Positions 39,157-48,205 of a stretch of 55,325 nucleotides of DNA are shown here, piece after piece. The stretch's first letter is position 1. Each line of letters starts with the position of its first letter. This DNA is from Mariniblastus sp. GTDB lineage: Bacteria > Planctomycetota > Planctomycetia > Pirellulales > Pirellulaceae. Position numbers and translations under genes: made by a program. The notes below the pieces were generated by a model that was given only the letters and a program-made list of their open reading frames with translations, did not search any database and had not been told where the DNA came from. The stretch covers positions 1 through 55,325 of the forward strand of contig JAQXDZ010000043.1 of assembly GCA_029251085.1 (NCBI GenBank), read 5' to 3'.

Positions 39157-39243
39157 CGCAAATCCTCCGTGTATTGTTTTCACTTCAATATTAGGAGTTT
39201 CGCCGCCACCAAGGACACGTAAGGTCAATCAGACCAAACTTTA

Positions 39244-40611
39244 TTAGTTTTTTTGGTTGCCGCCTAACGATTTTAAACAAAGCAGAGATCTACCATGCGT
39301 GGGTTCCAACTCAAGACAACGATTAAATGCCTCGGCCGCTGCCTCTGTCTTTCCCAATCCAAGTTCAGAGCGGCCTAGCAAATAAAAGGCCTCCGCAGAC
39401 GTGGGATTAAATTTAACAGCTAGGCTTGCCTGTTGATTCGCCAGTTCGAACCGCTCCAGCAAAATCCCTTCTTTCGCATAAAGCTCAGCTCCTAGTGCTT
39501 GATAAAACAGACTTTTCTCTTTGTTTTCCAACTCACTGCCGTAATAGTTTGCAACCCGCTTACAGCAATCCCGAGCAGCTTTGTCGCTGTTGATATCTAT
39601 TCCTTGTTCCCAAGCTTCCAACGCTAACTCATTATCACCTCGCATTTTCCTGACATCACCGAGGGTAAGCAAGATACTGGAATTGGGTCCAAAACGCTCG
39701 ATTCTCTTTTCAACTAACTCCAGTGCTTCCTTAATCCGACCGACAAAAATATCGAGTTTGATAAATGAATCGTGAACAAAGATATCAAATTCTTCGTCGA
39801 GAACTTCCGTAACCTTTTCACGGGCGACGCGATTTTCGTGTTGTGCGACTTTCGCCATTGCCTCCTTGGCCTTCATAGAGAAACCAAATTTAGTGTTATT
39901 GTCCATCAGTCGCCCCCGCTGCTCGCCAAAAGGCGACTTGATCCGAGCCCACTTGCTGTCAGCTTCGATACTCTGCTTACCGGCCCCCAACACATCGCCG
40001 CGTTTTAATTCAATTTGTGATCTTAGAACGAAAGTTTGAACAGTTCCTTTCTCTTTACGAACTACTTCAGTAAGCAAAGTCTCGGCTTCATCGAGATCGC
40101 CGCGGCGATAGAGGATTTTCGCCAACTGAAATTTCGCCAGTGGAATTTTCACAGCCTTGCGAAAGGCAATCTCTGCATTATCTGGGTCATTGTTACGTAA
40201 GTGATTCCGTCCGATGAAATACATGGCATCAGCAGATTTCGGATGTCCCAAATCAATCGCTCTTTGAAATTCAGAGTTGCCCTGAACGACTTGGCCGACT
40301 CTCGAAAGACAAAACGCGTTATCAAATGCTACCATTGCTGAATCGGGCATAAGTTCAGCGGCTCTCGCGAACGTAGCCGTAGCTTCGGCATAATAGCCGG
40401 CTGCCATATAGGCCTGCCCCAGCCAATGCCAATCCTCGGGCGTTTTAGTGGTATCGCGAAAATACGTAAGGTCTTCTTCAGTAAAGGAATCAACCACCTC
40501 CAAATTTGGTTTCGGTGGAGTTGGCTGATATGCCTTTTGGTAGGTTAGATAACCAAATACGACGATTTCAATCGCAATGACTAAAACTGTAAAAATGACT
40601 TCTCGACGCAT
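39244..40611 (-). CDS. Membrane-anchored TPR protein
   Basis: This 455-residue protein has a single N-terminal membrane helix (REVIFTVLVIAIEIVVFGYLTYQ) and then repeated helical pairs of the tetratricopeptide type. Examples are DWHWLGQAYMAAGYYAEATATF, MYFIGRNHLRNNDPDNAEIAF and EAFYLLGRSELGLGKTEAAAEAF. About eight to ten TPR-like units fill the rest, with the C-terminal ones clearest. TPR proteins scaffold complexes. The start abuts the stop of the upstream VCBS gene (TAG then ATG), so the two are translationally coupled and probably make a joint envelope complex. Confidence 0.9.
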   Translation of the reverse strand: MRREVIFTVLVIAIEIVVFGYLTYQKAYQPTPPKPNLEVVDSFTEEDLTYFRDTTKTPEDWHWLGQAYMAAGYYAEATATFARAAELMPDSAMVAFDNAFCLSRVGQVVQGNSEFQRAIDLGHPKSADAMYFIGRNHLRNNDPDNAEIAFRKAVKIPLAKFQLAKILYRRGDLDEAETLLTEVVRKEKGTVQTFVLRSQIELKRGDVLGAGKQSIEADSKWARIKSPFGEQRGRLMDNNTKFGFSMKAKEAMAKVAQHENRVAREKVTEVLDEEFDIFVHDSFIKLDIFVGRIKEALELVEKRIERFGPNSSILLTLGDVRKMRGDNELALEAWEQGIDINSDKAARDCCKRVANYYGSELENKEKSLFYQALGAELYAKEGILLERFELANQQASLAVKFNPTSAEAFYLLGRSELGLGKTEAAAEAFNRCLELEPTHGRSLLCLKSLGGNQKN

Positions 40612-41940
40612 CTACTTTGCCTCCGCTGGATTTAGAAATGCATCGACACTGCCGAACTTCGCGAAAGGCCGGCGAAAGTGGAAACTTCCAGTCACAATGT
40701 CGGGGGTTCCGTCGTTGTTGATGTCTCCACAGGTTACACAAGAAAGTTGAATCGGGTCGCTTGCAACCTGCCAAGTCTTAAAATTCTGTTTTCCATCGTT
40801 TTCAAGCCAAACAACACTGGCCGCATTTTCTTGCGACCAATCGTTAAAGATAGAAACTGCCGCTACGTCGATGTCCCCGTCCCCATCAAAGTCAGCTGGG
40901 GCAACCCCATAAATTCCGCCTACTGAGGCAATTTGATGTGATTCAAAATTCCAATCCCCTTTATTCTCAAGCCATTTTACACCGTGCCACGGTTGTGCGG
41001 CATTGTTGATGAGTTCCAAATTGTCACCAAGAGCGATAAGAAAGTCCTGGTCTCCATCTTGGTCTAAATCCGTGGCCACCATTCCGGCGGTTCCCAAGTC
41101 AAAGTTGGACGACGAAAAAATCCAATGCCTTTTCGCATTCACGAACCCATCGCCAGGATTCTCAAAAGCGATGACTTCTTCTTCCTCCTGAGAGACTAAC
41201 GCTGCAAAATCCAAATCGCCGTCGTTGTCAAAATCACCCACCGGCACGTGAATCGGTCCGGAAATGTTCATAAGCTCGTGATCGGTAAAATTAAGGTCAC
41301 CATCGTTTTCGAGATACAAGATTTGCCCTTGTAGAAGACCGCCAAATACCGCAACAACTAAATCCAAATCGCCGTCGTTGTCAAAATCACCGTACTGAGC
41401 GTCAGTAACTCTTCTCACGTTTTTAAGAATGTCGATGGTTTCAAATACACCGTCGTTGTTTTTTAACAAACAAACCCTCCCAACTAAGTCATTGGTGGGC
41501 TGAATCCCGCCGATGCAACTGACTAGATAATCGATATCGCCGTCACCATCAAAGTCAACTGGATTAACGCCACCCGGCCCGGGCAATAACCGATCCTGAT
41601 TTATGATCGTTTCCTGCCAACCCCCATCCGGCTTATGACTCAAACGCTTTACGAGGCCGGTTCGACAGTCGGCGGCCACCACATCCAACCAATCACTGTC
41701 CGCTGATGGCACCAGTTTAAGGTTCGCAAAAAGTTGCCCAAACTCAGGATCAGGCAGCAGAGATTCGCGAGTAAACTTTATCTCGGAGGGATCAAAACTC
41801 GCTTGTATCCGTTCGACATCAACCGGTTTCCCGCGGGCCTGAATGTCGCCATTGAAAAAATAGAAGCCAACCGGAATAACGAGCATCAAGACCACTAAGA
41901 CGGCGGTCAAAGGTCGATTCAGCTCTTTGCCAGAATTCAC
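40612..41940 (-). CDS. Membrane-anchored FG-GAP/VCBS repeat protein
   Basis: This 442-residue protein has an N-terminal membrane helix (AVLVVLMLVIPVGFYFFNG) followed by a seven-blade-type propeller of FG-GAP/VCBS repeats. Six copies of the Ca-binding DxDxDGDxD loop are visible: VDFDGDGDIDYLV, GDFDNDGDLDLVV, GDFDNDGDLDFAA, TDLDQDGDQDFLI, ADFDGDGDIDVAA and GDINNDGTPDIVT. The start is GTG 41940. Two repeats are nearly identical in DNA, suggesting recent duplication or conversion. It precedes the TPR gene with no gap. Such pairs are common in planctomycetes, but their role is not known. Confidence 0.9.
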   Translation of the reverse strand: MNSGKELNRPLTAVLVVLMLVIPVGFYFFNGDIQARGKPVDVERIQASFDPSEIKFTRESLLPDPEFGQLFANLKLVPSADSDWLDVVAADCRTGLVKRLSHKPDGGWQETIINQDRLLPGPGGVNPVDFDGDGDIDYLVSCIGGIQPTNDLVGRVCLLKNNDGVFETIDILKNVRRVTDAQYGDFDNDGDLDLVVAVFGGLLQGQILYLENDGDLNFTDHELMNISGPIHVPVGDFDNDGDLDFAALVSQEEEEVIAFENPGDGFVNAKRHWIFSSSNFDLGTAGMVATDLDQDGDQDFLIALGDNLELINNAAQPWHGVKWLENKGDWNFESHQIASVGGIYGVAPADFDGDGDIDVAAVSIFNDWSQENAASVVWLENDGKQNFKTWQVASDPIQLSCVTCGDINNDGTPDIVTGSFHFRRPFAKFGSVDAFLNPAEAK

Positions 41941-42557
41941 AATTGAGTCCAGTTTCTGTTGGGTTGGTTAAGTAACAATCTTTAATCCGCTTGCCCTGAA
42001 GCATGTTAACATCGCATGCGTTCCGAACGTAGGCAATCCAGCATGATTTTTCACCGCAACCAACAGTGCCCCGTGAATCTCAACAAGTGAATTTGCACTC
42101 CTTGTGTGAATCGGCACTCATCATTTATGACTGGCTAAATAATCCTAGGTATGGATGAGCAGAGGCTTTTGTTTACGCGATTCAATCAGCAGCGGTTCAA
42201 AAAGCCTAAAAAACCGAGATTTTCACTACAAACTCTTTGAATCACACACCTGGAAGTTCGAAACATCTACTCGGTCATTCTGGTTGGTACGGCCCATTGT
42301 GTGAACACGCAATACGTAGTGGCCGATTTAGCCCACCCTCAGAATGAGTTATTTTGGCCAACAAAGCGCCAATTGATGTTTTTAATAACTAGAAAGGTGA
42401 CTACTGAATTTTGGCAAAATTCTTCCTGCAGATTCCACAGGGCGACATTTAGAGATTAGTGCGTTTCCAAATCGCATAAACTGGATCAGCGAGTTTTCCT
42501 CGAGAACACTATGGCGCGACCAGGAACATTCCCGTTGGAAACAGATCACCACGGGAT
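41941..42557. other. Intergenic stretch of 617 bases, nothing recognised
   Basis: This gap lies upstream of the VCBS gene and downstream of moaA, both read on the minus strand. It should hold the promoter of the six-gene minus-strand cluster and the end of the moa operon. It contains no open frame of note, no tRNA, and no clear terminator or riboswitch. Its length without any gene is unusual for the region. Confidence 0.4.
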
Positions 42558-43577
42558 TCAGCCGCCAATTTGGTACATCGCCCGTTCCGGCCGGACAAAT
42601 CGACCACTGTCAGAGCCGTGACCAAGCTTTTTGTGTTGGATGCCTAAGCGAATTCGTTCTTCAATTTGCGCGTCGGAGGCATTCGAACGAATTAAATCCT
42701 TAAGATCCCATTCCTGAGTTGAGAAAAGACAATTTCGCAATTTTCCTTCCGCAGTAATTCTCATTCGATCGCACGTTTGACAGAACGGTTCGGTGACTGA
42801 ATCGATAAATCCGATCGGGGCGCTCCCATCGGATAATTGAAAATCTGTTGCCGGTTGGCTAGCGTGTCCACGGCGAACCGGTGTTAGCGTACCAAACTTC
42901 GCCTCAATAATTGATCGCAACCTAGCACCGGTGAAGACTTGCTGGTTCTGCCATGCCTGATCTCCATCGAGAGGCATAAACTCAATAAACCTCAAATGCA
43001 GATTTTGTTGCTGCGCCCAGGAAACCAAAGGAATAACTTCTGTTTCAGATATCCCCTTTACTGAAACGGCGTTAATGCGAATATTGTCGAACCCCGCTTG
43101 GACGGCAGCGTCTATCCCGGCAAGGACCTTGTCCAGTGCATCTCTCCGAGTGATCTCTTTAAATTTTTCAGGATCGATTGAATCTAGGCTGACGTTGATC
43201 CGATCTAAACCGCTCGACTTTAGTTTCTTAGCTTGGTCACTCAAGAGAATTCCGTTGGTCGTCAACGCAACTTCGTTAATTCCAGGAACTGACTTCACCA
43301 GCTCAACTAAATTCCATAGTTCCGATCTTACCAATGGTTCACCACCGGTTAGTCGCACGCGGCTAACGCCCTGGCGAGCGAGGATTTGGACGACCCGATG
43401 TATTTCTTCAAAATTAAGAATACTATCCTGCGGAAGGAACTTGACATTCTCCGGCATGCAGTAAAAACAGCGAATGTTACAACGATCAGTCACGCTAATG
43501 CGCAGGCTGCGGTGAACTCTTCCATGTGAATCCACAATCGGAGCCATTGGTAAATTTGATTTTTGATCCTGATTCAT
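42558..43577 (-). CDS. moaA: GTP 3',8-cyclase (molybdenum cofactor biosynthesis)
   Basis: This 339-residue radical SAM enzyme starts molybdopterin synthesis by converting GTP to 3',8-cyclo-GTP, working with MoaC (not in the window). The SAM cluster motif is CNIRCFYC, and the second cluster uses CQTCDRMRITAEGKLRNCLF near the C terminus. The product ends in the conserved Gly-Gly tail (IGG), which is needed for activity in known MoaA. Supporting segments include RLTGGEPL and LTTNGILL. ATG 43577 is 3 bases after the moaE stop, so moaE and moaA are co-transcribed. Confidence 0.97.
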   Translation of the reverse strand: MNQDQKSNLPMAPIVDSHGRVHRSLRISVTDRCNIRCFYCMPENVKFLPQDSILNFEEIHRVVQILARQGVSRVRLTGGEPLVRSELWNLVELVKSVPGINEVALTTNGILLSDQAKKLKSSGLDRINVSLDSIDPEKFKEITRRDALDKVLAGIDAAVQAGFDNIRINAVSVKGISETEVIPLVSWAQQQNLHLRFIEFMPLDGDQAWQNQQVFTGARLRSIIEAKFGTLTPVRRGHASQPATDFQLSDGSAPIGFIDSVTEPFCQTCDRMRITAEGKLRNCLFSTQEWDLKDLIRSNASDAQIEERIRLGIQHKKLGHGSDSGRFVRPERAMYQIGG

Positions 43578-43580
43578 GCT

Positions 43581-44042
43581 TCAAGAACCCCCATGGGCAG
43601 AATTGAGATCCTGTGATGTTGGTTTCGGAGTTCCACTAGGGTGAACCCACTCCGTCTTTCCATCAGCCCAGAACTCCTTCTTCCAGATGGGAACTTGAAT
43701 CTTCAGTTCATCGACCAGCCATGCAGCAGCCTCAAAACTTTCCTGTCTGTGCCCAGAACTGACGGCAACCGCGATACTTGATTCACCAAGCCCTACAACG
43801 CCGATTCTGTGGACGACAGAGCAATGTTCAATGTTCCACTTAGATTGCACTGAATCGACAAGTTGTTGAATTTTCTCTACAGCCATCGCTTCATAACATT
43901 CATATTCTAGTTGAACTGTCTCTTTTTCTCCGGTGAACTGCCGAGTCGTGCCCACGAACAAAACGCTGGCACCAGCTTGTTTGGACTTAACGGATTCCAA
44001 GACTTTTGAAGTATCAATTGCCTTAGTTGTAATAAAAATCAT
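43581..44042 (-). CDS. moaE: Molybdopterin synthase catalytic subunit
   Basis: This 153-residue large subunit adds sulfur to precursor Z, taking it from the MoaD thiocarboxylate. Recognisable parts are GASVLFVGTTRQFTGEK near residue 23, LEYECYEAMA, HRIGVVGLGESSIAVAVSSGHR and a catalytic-lysine region PIWKKEFWADGKTEWV. Length agrees with family MoaE (about 140-150). It lies 84 bases downstream of moaD and directly upstream of moaA on the minus strand, and so is part of the moa operon. The final Ser/His-rich tail is of no clear significance. Confidence 0.95.
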   Translation of the reverse strand: MIFITTKAIDTSKVLESVKSKQAGASVLFVGTTRQFTGEKETVQLEYECYEAMAVEKIQQLVDSVQSKWNIEHCSVVHRIGVVGLGESSIAVAVSSGHRQESFEAAAWLVDELKIQVPIWKKEFWADGKTEWVHPSGTPKPTSQDLNSAHGGS

Positions 44043-44126
44043 CTAATCAAAATCCCTGCTGCCAACGGCCAAACTTTCCACGATGCACCATGCCTGAACT
44101 CTGTCGATTCAGACGACAAACAGCGT

Positions 44127-44372
44127 TTATCCACCACTTACAGGAGGAATTAATGCAATTTCGTCATTTTCTTGCACAACACTTTGGTCGGTTGCAAATT
44201 CACGATTTAGAGAAACGGCAGAGCGTAAGATAAGTTCACTCATACTGGGATAGGCATTCGATATTTGCTGTTTCATGTCTTTAACGAGTATGCCATCGGC
44301 GACTTCCAGACCAATTTCACCGGTGTCACTTAGCTCGCGTGCTGCTGCAAATAATTTAATTCGAATTTTCAT
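44127..44372 (-). CDS. moaD: Molybdopterin synthase sulfur carrier subunit
   Basis: This 81-residue ubiquitin-like protein ends in the essential Gly-Gly (PPVSGG), which is adenylated by MoeB and carries sulfur as a thiocarboxylate. The start MKIRIKLFAAARELSD is a typical MoaD beginning, and LNREFATD and ENDEIALIPPVSGG complete the fold. Its start codon overlaps the stop of the upstream FAD/FeS dehydrogenase gene by four bases (ATGA), so it is probably translated by coupling. It is followed by moaE. Confidence 0.95.
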   Translation of the reverse strand: MKIRIKLFAAARELSDTGEIGLEVADGILVKDMKQQISNAYPSMSELILRSAVSLNREFATDQSVVQENDEIALIPPVSGG

Positions 44373-47300
44373 GATATGACCAGATCACCGCTACGCCGAC
44401 TGAGTAAATTGTCTAGTTCTGGCATGAGACCGTAAGCCAACGCCAAAATTTTTATTGGATGAACCGTCGGCTTGGTTGTCCCCTGTTCCATTTGAATTTT
44501 GCAGGTGCTGCATTCAGTCGTTCCCGCAATGATGTGAGTACTCCGCATCGCATTAATTAATGCAAATCCCATTTTCAAACTATTTAAGTAATTTTTCTTT
44601 TTCAAACCATAAGTGCCTGCCATGCCGCTACAGCCCTTTTCAAGCAATTCCACTTGGAGGCCCGGTATCAATTTGAGCAACTTCATCGAAGGCACTTCGA
44701 TTCCTAAAGCCCGCTGGTGGCAGGGTAGATGATAGCCGATTGAAGCATTGATTGGTTTAAAATCCAGTTCGAGATCTCCGGACGAGTGCAAATCAAGTAG
44801 AAACGTCGCAGCGTCTTTGGTGTTCTCAGCTACCAAGATGGCATCTTGATCATCCAGTAAATTTAAATATTCATGCTTTAATGCCAATGCGGCGGACGGT
44901 TCGGTTGTCACTATTTGATAACCTTGCCGAACCCATTCAGCTAACAGTTCGACATTCTTCTGAGCCAATTTCTTTGCTCTCACTACGGCACCATCTGAGA
45001 TCAACGACATCCCAGAAACATTTTGGCCGCCAGGGACGACAACATCGATTCCATTATGTTTAAGAACCTTTACGAACGCCTTTCCTAATTCCACATCATT
45101 CCAGTTAACAAAAGCGTCAACGAAGAACACGATCTTGCGAGACTGTTGCGTTGATGGGCGATTCAATTTCTGTCGATTTGCCCAACGGGTAAAACTCGTG
45201 CGTGAAAACGACGGCAATTTTCGACCCTGAGCAATACCGATTACCTTCTCAAGAATCCAACGGGAAGTCCGATTTTGGAGCAGGCGATTAGTTACCGTTG
45301 GCATCTGACCGGCAATTTCGTAGAGCCAGTCAAGACGCATAAGTAGCCAATCCGAGAGTTTCAAGCCGTTGGCCGCAAAGTATTGCGCTTTAGCTTCTAC
45401 CATTAATTTGGGGATGTCGACACCAGCGGGGCATTCAAAACGACACTGGTGACAGTTGATGCAAAGATCAGCAGTCTTCTTAAATTCGTCCGTCGCCATC
45501 GATTTTTCGTCGAGATTGCCGGTAAGTACACCACGCATCAAATTTGCCTTGGCGCGTGGAGAACTCTCTTCCCGTGGCGCGAGCCGAAATACAGGACACA
45601 TCCGCTCGGCAGGTGCGCTGGAGCGGCAACGCCCGCAACCATTGCAATTACGCGCAGCTAACGCGATCTGAGGTAACTGCCAATTCAATTCTGGCTCAAG
45701 AATTGGTAAAGCGATCGTCTTCGACCGCTTGATCATCTTCGGCTTTGTGATCCAGCCTCGCGATTCTTCTTTGTCTTGACTCGACTTTTTATCGTCGGGC
45801 AAATCAGCTGTCTCGCGTTCGTTTTCCTCAGGTGAGATTCCTAAGAAAGTCGAACTAACGGTAACTGGACGAATGTTATCACCTAATCCAGAAAACGGGT
45901 GCCCGACTATCTTGCCAGGGTTGAGAATATTCCCGGGATCAAATATCCGTTTAACGTCCGAGAAAACGTTGTACAGCGAACCATATTGACGCCTCAAGAA
46001 CCATGTTCTACTTAAACCATCTCCATGCATTCCACTAATCGTGCCGTTGTTCTCCAAGACCTGCTCGAAAAGTTGATTAGCTAGGCGATGCATCTTTGCT
46101 ATTTCACTACTGTCCGAAAGGCTCATAAACGGGCGAATGTGGATCGTCCCTTGTGGAGCGTGGCAAAAAATGGAGGCAGTGACCTCGTTGTCATTCAGGA
46201 TCTTATGCACCGAAGAAAGGAAAGCCGGTATCTTTGAGGGATGGATTGCAATGTCTTCGACAAACGGAAGTGCCCGTTTATCTCCTCTCAATCGGTACAG
46301 AGTTGGCACTACTCGTCGAACAATTCGCCACAACAGGTCTCGTTGATCTTGCTGGGTTGCTAACATCACCTCGTAAGCTAACTTCTTGCGTCGCTGAATT
46401 CGTGTGACGAGATGATCCAGTTTTGATCTTAATTGCGTTTCATCGGATGCCTGATACTCAACCAAAAGCATCGCCTCTGCATCAGCAGGCAGTAAACGCT
46501 GAAATTCACTATTGGTCTCACGTGCCAACGACAAAAGTCGCCGATCAAGTAGGTCGCAAGCGGAGACGCCCATTTTGTTGATTTCAACGGCAGCGGATGC
46601 GGCGGTATCAAGGCGATGAAAAAAGAGCAGGGCGACACCACGATGACGCGGAATCGGTTCCGTTTTGAGCGTAGCTTCCGTAATGATGCCAAGCGTACCT
46701 TCACTGCCGACCAATAAACGGGTCAAATCCGTGTGGCCATTCTGTTGTACATCGAAAAGATTATATCCCGCTTGATTTTGCATCGACTGCGGACAATTGT
46801 CGGCAATTAAATCTTCGTTGGAGGTGATAACTCGCCGGACCCTGCCGGCTAATAATTGCGCTCGAAGGCTGGGAAATGTTTTCGAAATAGAAGCATTTTC
46901 CTGCGAATCAAATTCAACCACCTCGCCTGTGGATAACACCATCTGCAATCGCATAATGGTATCGCGTGGAGCACCATATCTTACCCAGTGACTCCCGGAG
47001 GTGTTCATCGCCAGAGTCCCGCCGACGGTTGTCACGTTTCGCGTCGCAGGATCGGGCCCAAATAATTGACCGTGAGCCTTGAGGTGACGGTTCAAATCAC
47101 CAATTACAACCCCCGGCTGAACGGTTACTGTGTCTTTTCCAACCGAGAGAATCTGTCGCATCGAATAAGAAAAATCGAGTATCAAGCCTTGCCCAACACA
47201 GGCTCCGGCGACATTACTTCCTGCTCCACGAGGAATTAGCGATATCTGATTCTCAGCAGCATATTGCACGCAGGCAACAACATCAGCAGTACTTGCCGGC

Positions 47301-47437
47301 CTCACAACCCCCAGCGGTGAAATCTCATAGATACTTGCGTCACTAGCATACATCTGAAGAAAAGTTGCATCGCAATGCACTTCTCCTTCAATTAAACCAC
47401 TTAGATCGGCTTGTATTCTGGCGCGTTCAGGATCCAT
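44369..47437 (-). CDS. FAD-linked oxidase fused to an iron-sulfur/CCG subunit (YdiJ-like)
   Basis: This 1022-residue fusion starts with an FAD-binding PCMH domain (LIPRGAGSNVAGACVG) and an FAD-oxidase C domain containing HGDGLSRTWF. Two [4Fe-4S] motifs follow (CNGCGRCRSSAPAERMCPVF and CINCHQCRFECPAGVDIP), then a CCG domain with LPCHQRAL, CSGMAGTYG and CSTCKIQ. Order and length match E. coli YdiJ (about 1018), a D-2-hydroxyacid dehydrogenase-like enzyme. D-2-hydroxyglutarate or D-lactate are candidate substrates. It begins the operon and overlaps moaD by four bases; it has no obvious Mo site itself. Confidence 0.92.
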   Translation of the reverse strand: MDPERARIQADLSGLIEGEVHCDATFLQMYASDASIYEISPLGVVRPASTADVVACVQYAAENQISLIPRGAGSNVAGACVGQGLILDFSYSMRQILSVGKDTVTVQPGVVIGDLNRHLKAHGQLFGPDPATRNVTTVGGTLAMNTSGSHWVRYGAPRDTIMRLQMVLSTGEVVEFDSQENASISKTFPSLRAQLLAGRVRRVITSNEDLIADNCPQSMQNQAGYNLFDVQQNGHTDLTRLLVGSEGTLGIITEATLKTEPIPRHRGVALLFFHRLDTAASAAVEINKMGVSACDLLDRRLLSLARETNSEFQRLLPADAEAMLLVEYQASDETQLRSKLDHLVTRIQRRKKLAYEVMLATQQDQRDLLWRIVRRVVPTLYRLRGDKRALPFVEDIAIHPSKIPAFLSSVHKILNDNEVTASIFCHAPQGTIHIRPFMSLSDSSEIAKMHRLANQLFEQVLENNGTISGMHGDGLSRTWFLRRQYGSLYNVFSDVKRIFDPGNILNPGKIVGHPFSGLGDNIRPVTVSSTFLGISPEENERETADLPDDKKSSQDKEESRGWITKPKMIKRSKTIALPILEPELNWQLPQIALAARNCNGCGRCRSSAPAERMCPVFRLAPREESSPRAKANLMRGVLTGNLDEKSMATDEFKKTADLCINCHQCRFECPAGVDIPKLMVEAKAQYFAANGLKLSDWLLMRLDWLYEIAGQMPTVTNRLLQNRTSRWILEKVIGIAQGRKLPSFSRTSFTRWANRQKLNRPSTQQSRKIVFFVDAFVNWNDVELGKAFVKVLKHNGIDVVVPGGQNVSGMSLISDGAVVRAKKLAQKNVELLAEWVRQGYQIVTTEPSAALALKHEYLNLLDDQDAILVAENTKDAATFLLDLHSSGDLELDFKPINASIGYHLPCHQRALGIEVPSMKLLKLIPGLQVELLEKGCSGMAGTYGLKKKNYLNSLKMGFALINAMRSTHIIAGTTECSTCKIQMEQGTTKPTVHPIKILALAYGLMPELDNLLSRRSGDLVIS

Positions 47438-47599
47438 TAACGTTGATCACTTGACTAGCTAATAAAAAATTCGACTTAACATTCGAGAACTTGCGTTCAC
47501 TTCAGCGGTACGATTATCAACGAGATTGTGAAGCAATCATGGTCGGATTGGCGTATGATAACCGAGTCTTTATTTTATCCTATCGCCTTCCTAAACAAC

Positions 47600-47609
47600 G
47601 GGGGGGGGG
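47600..47609 (+). repeat. Ten-G homopolymer in the divergent promoter region
   Basis: Ten G residues run from 47600 to 47609, between the start of the YdiJ-like gene and sixA. Length changes in such tracts are frequent and could alter promoter spacing. The exact count may also be a sequencing artefact. Confidence 0.85.
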
Positions 47610-47680
47610 TGAATTTGTGTCAGAAACATCAATAAATAGTTCATAAAACAAGCCATTTGCACAAAGTTTGGGAATCGATC

Positions 47681-48187
47681 ATGAAACAGCTGCTCCTAAT
47701 GCGTCACGCAAAGTCCTCGTGGGCCGAGGGCGGCATGCCTGATTTTGAACGTCCTCTCAACAAACGTGGGAAACGGGTAGCCCCCAATATGGCTAGATTC
47801 CTAATCGAACAGCTATCCACTCCTGAGTTGATAATTTCGTCACCCGCAGCACGCGCGGCTGCAACCGCCAATTTGGTGAGCGAAACCATTGGCGGAGCCG
47901 AACCAGTTCCAATACGATTTGAACCGCAGTTTTACCACGCTCCCGCGCAAGAATACCGGAAAGCGATGGCGACCGCTGATATCGCTAACATATCGCGATT
48001 GATGTTTGTCGGCCACAATCCAGGGTTAGAGGATCTAGTTGAATCGCTTACCGGAAATTGGGAGATTTTACCCACAGCGGCAGTCGTGCAATTGCAGTTT
48101 GAGGCTGACTGTTGGAAAGAAATCAGCCCCAAGTTTGAGTGTCAAATGTTGAATATCTGGAGGCCGAAAGAAATCGGGATTGATTAA
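47681..48187 (+). CDS. sixA: SixA-type phosphohistidine phosphatase
   Basis: This 168-residue histidine phosphatase starts at ATG 47681; TTG 47657 would add eight residues. It shows the RHG-type catalytic start LLLMRHAKSSW, with phospho-accepting His near residue 8. SPAARAAATANLV and FVGHNPGLEDLVESLTG (second catalytic His) match SixA. SixA removes phosphate from HPt domains of histidine phosphorelays and affects the nitrogen PTS. The target here is unknown. It diverges from the YdiJ-like gene. No sensor kinase lies nearby. Confidence 0.92.
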   Translation: MKQLLLMRHAKSSWAEGGMPDFERPLNKRGKRVAPNMARFLIEQLSTPELIISSPAARAAATANLVSETIGGAEPVPIRFEPQFYHAPAQEYRKAMATADIANISRLMFVGHNPGLEDLVESLTGNWEILPTAAVVQLQFEADCWKEISPKFECQMLNIWRPKEIGID

Positions 48188-48205
48188 AACGTTGCATGAT
48201 TAGGG

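Noticed and set aside
42700..44372. Molybdenum-cofactor riboswitch in the moa operon
   Set aside because: The intergenic gaps are too short, and no structured leader precedes moaD because it overlaps the upstream gene.
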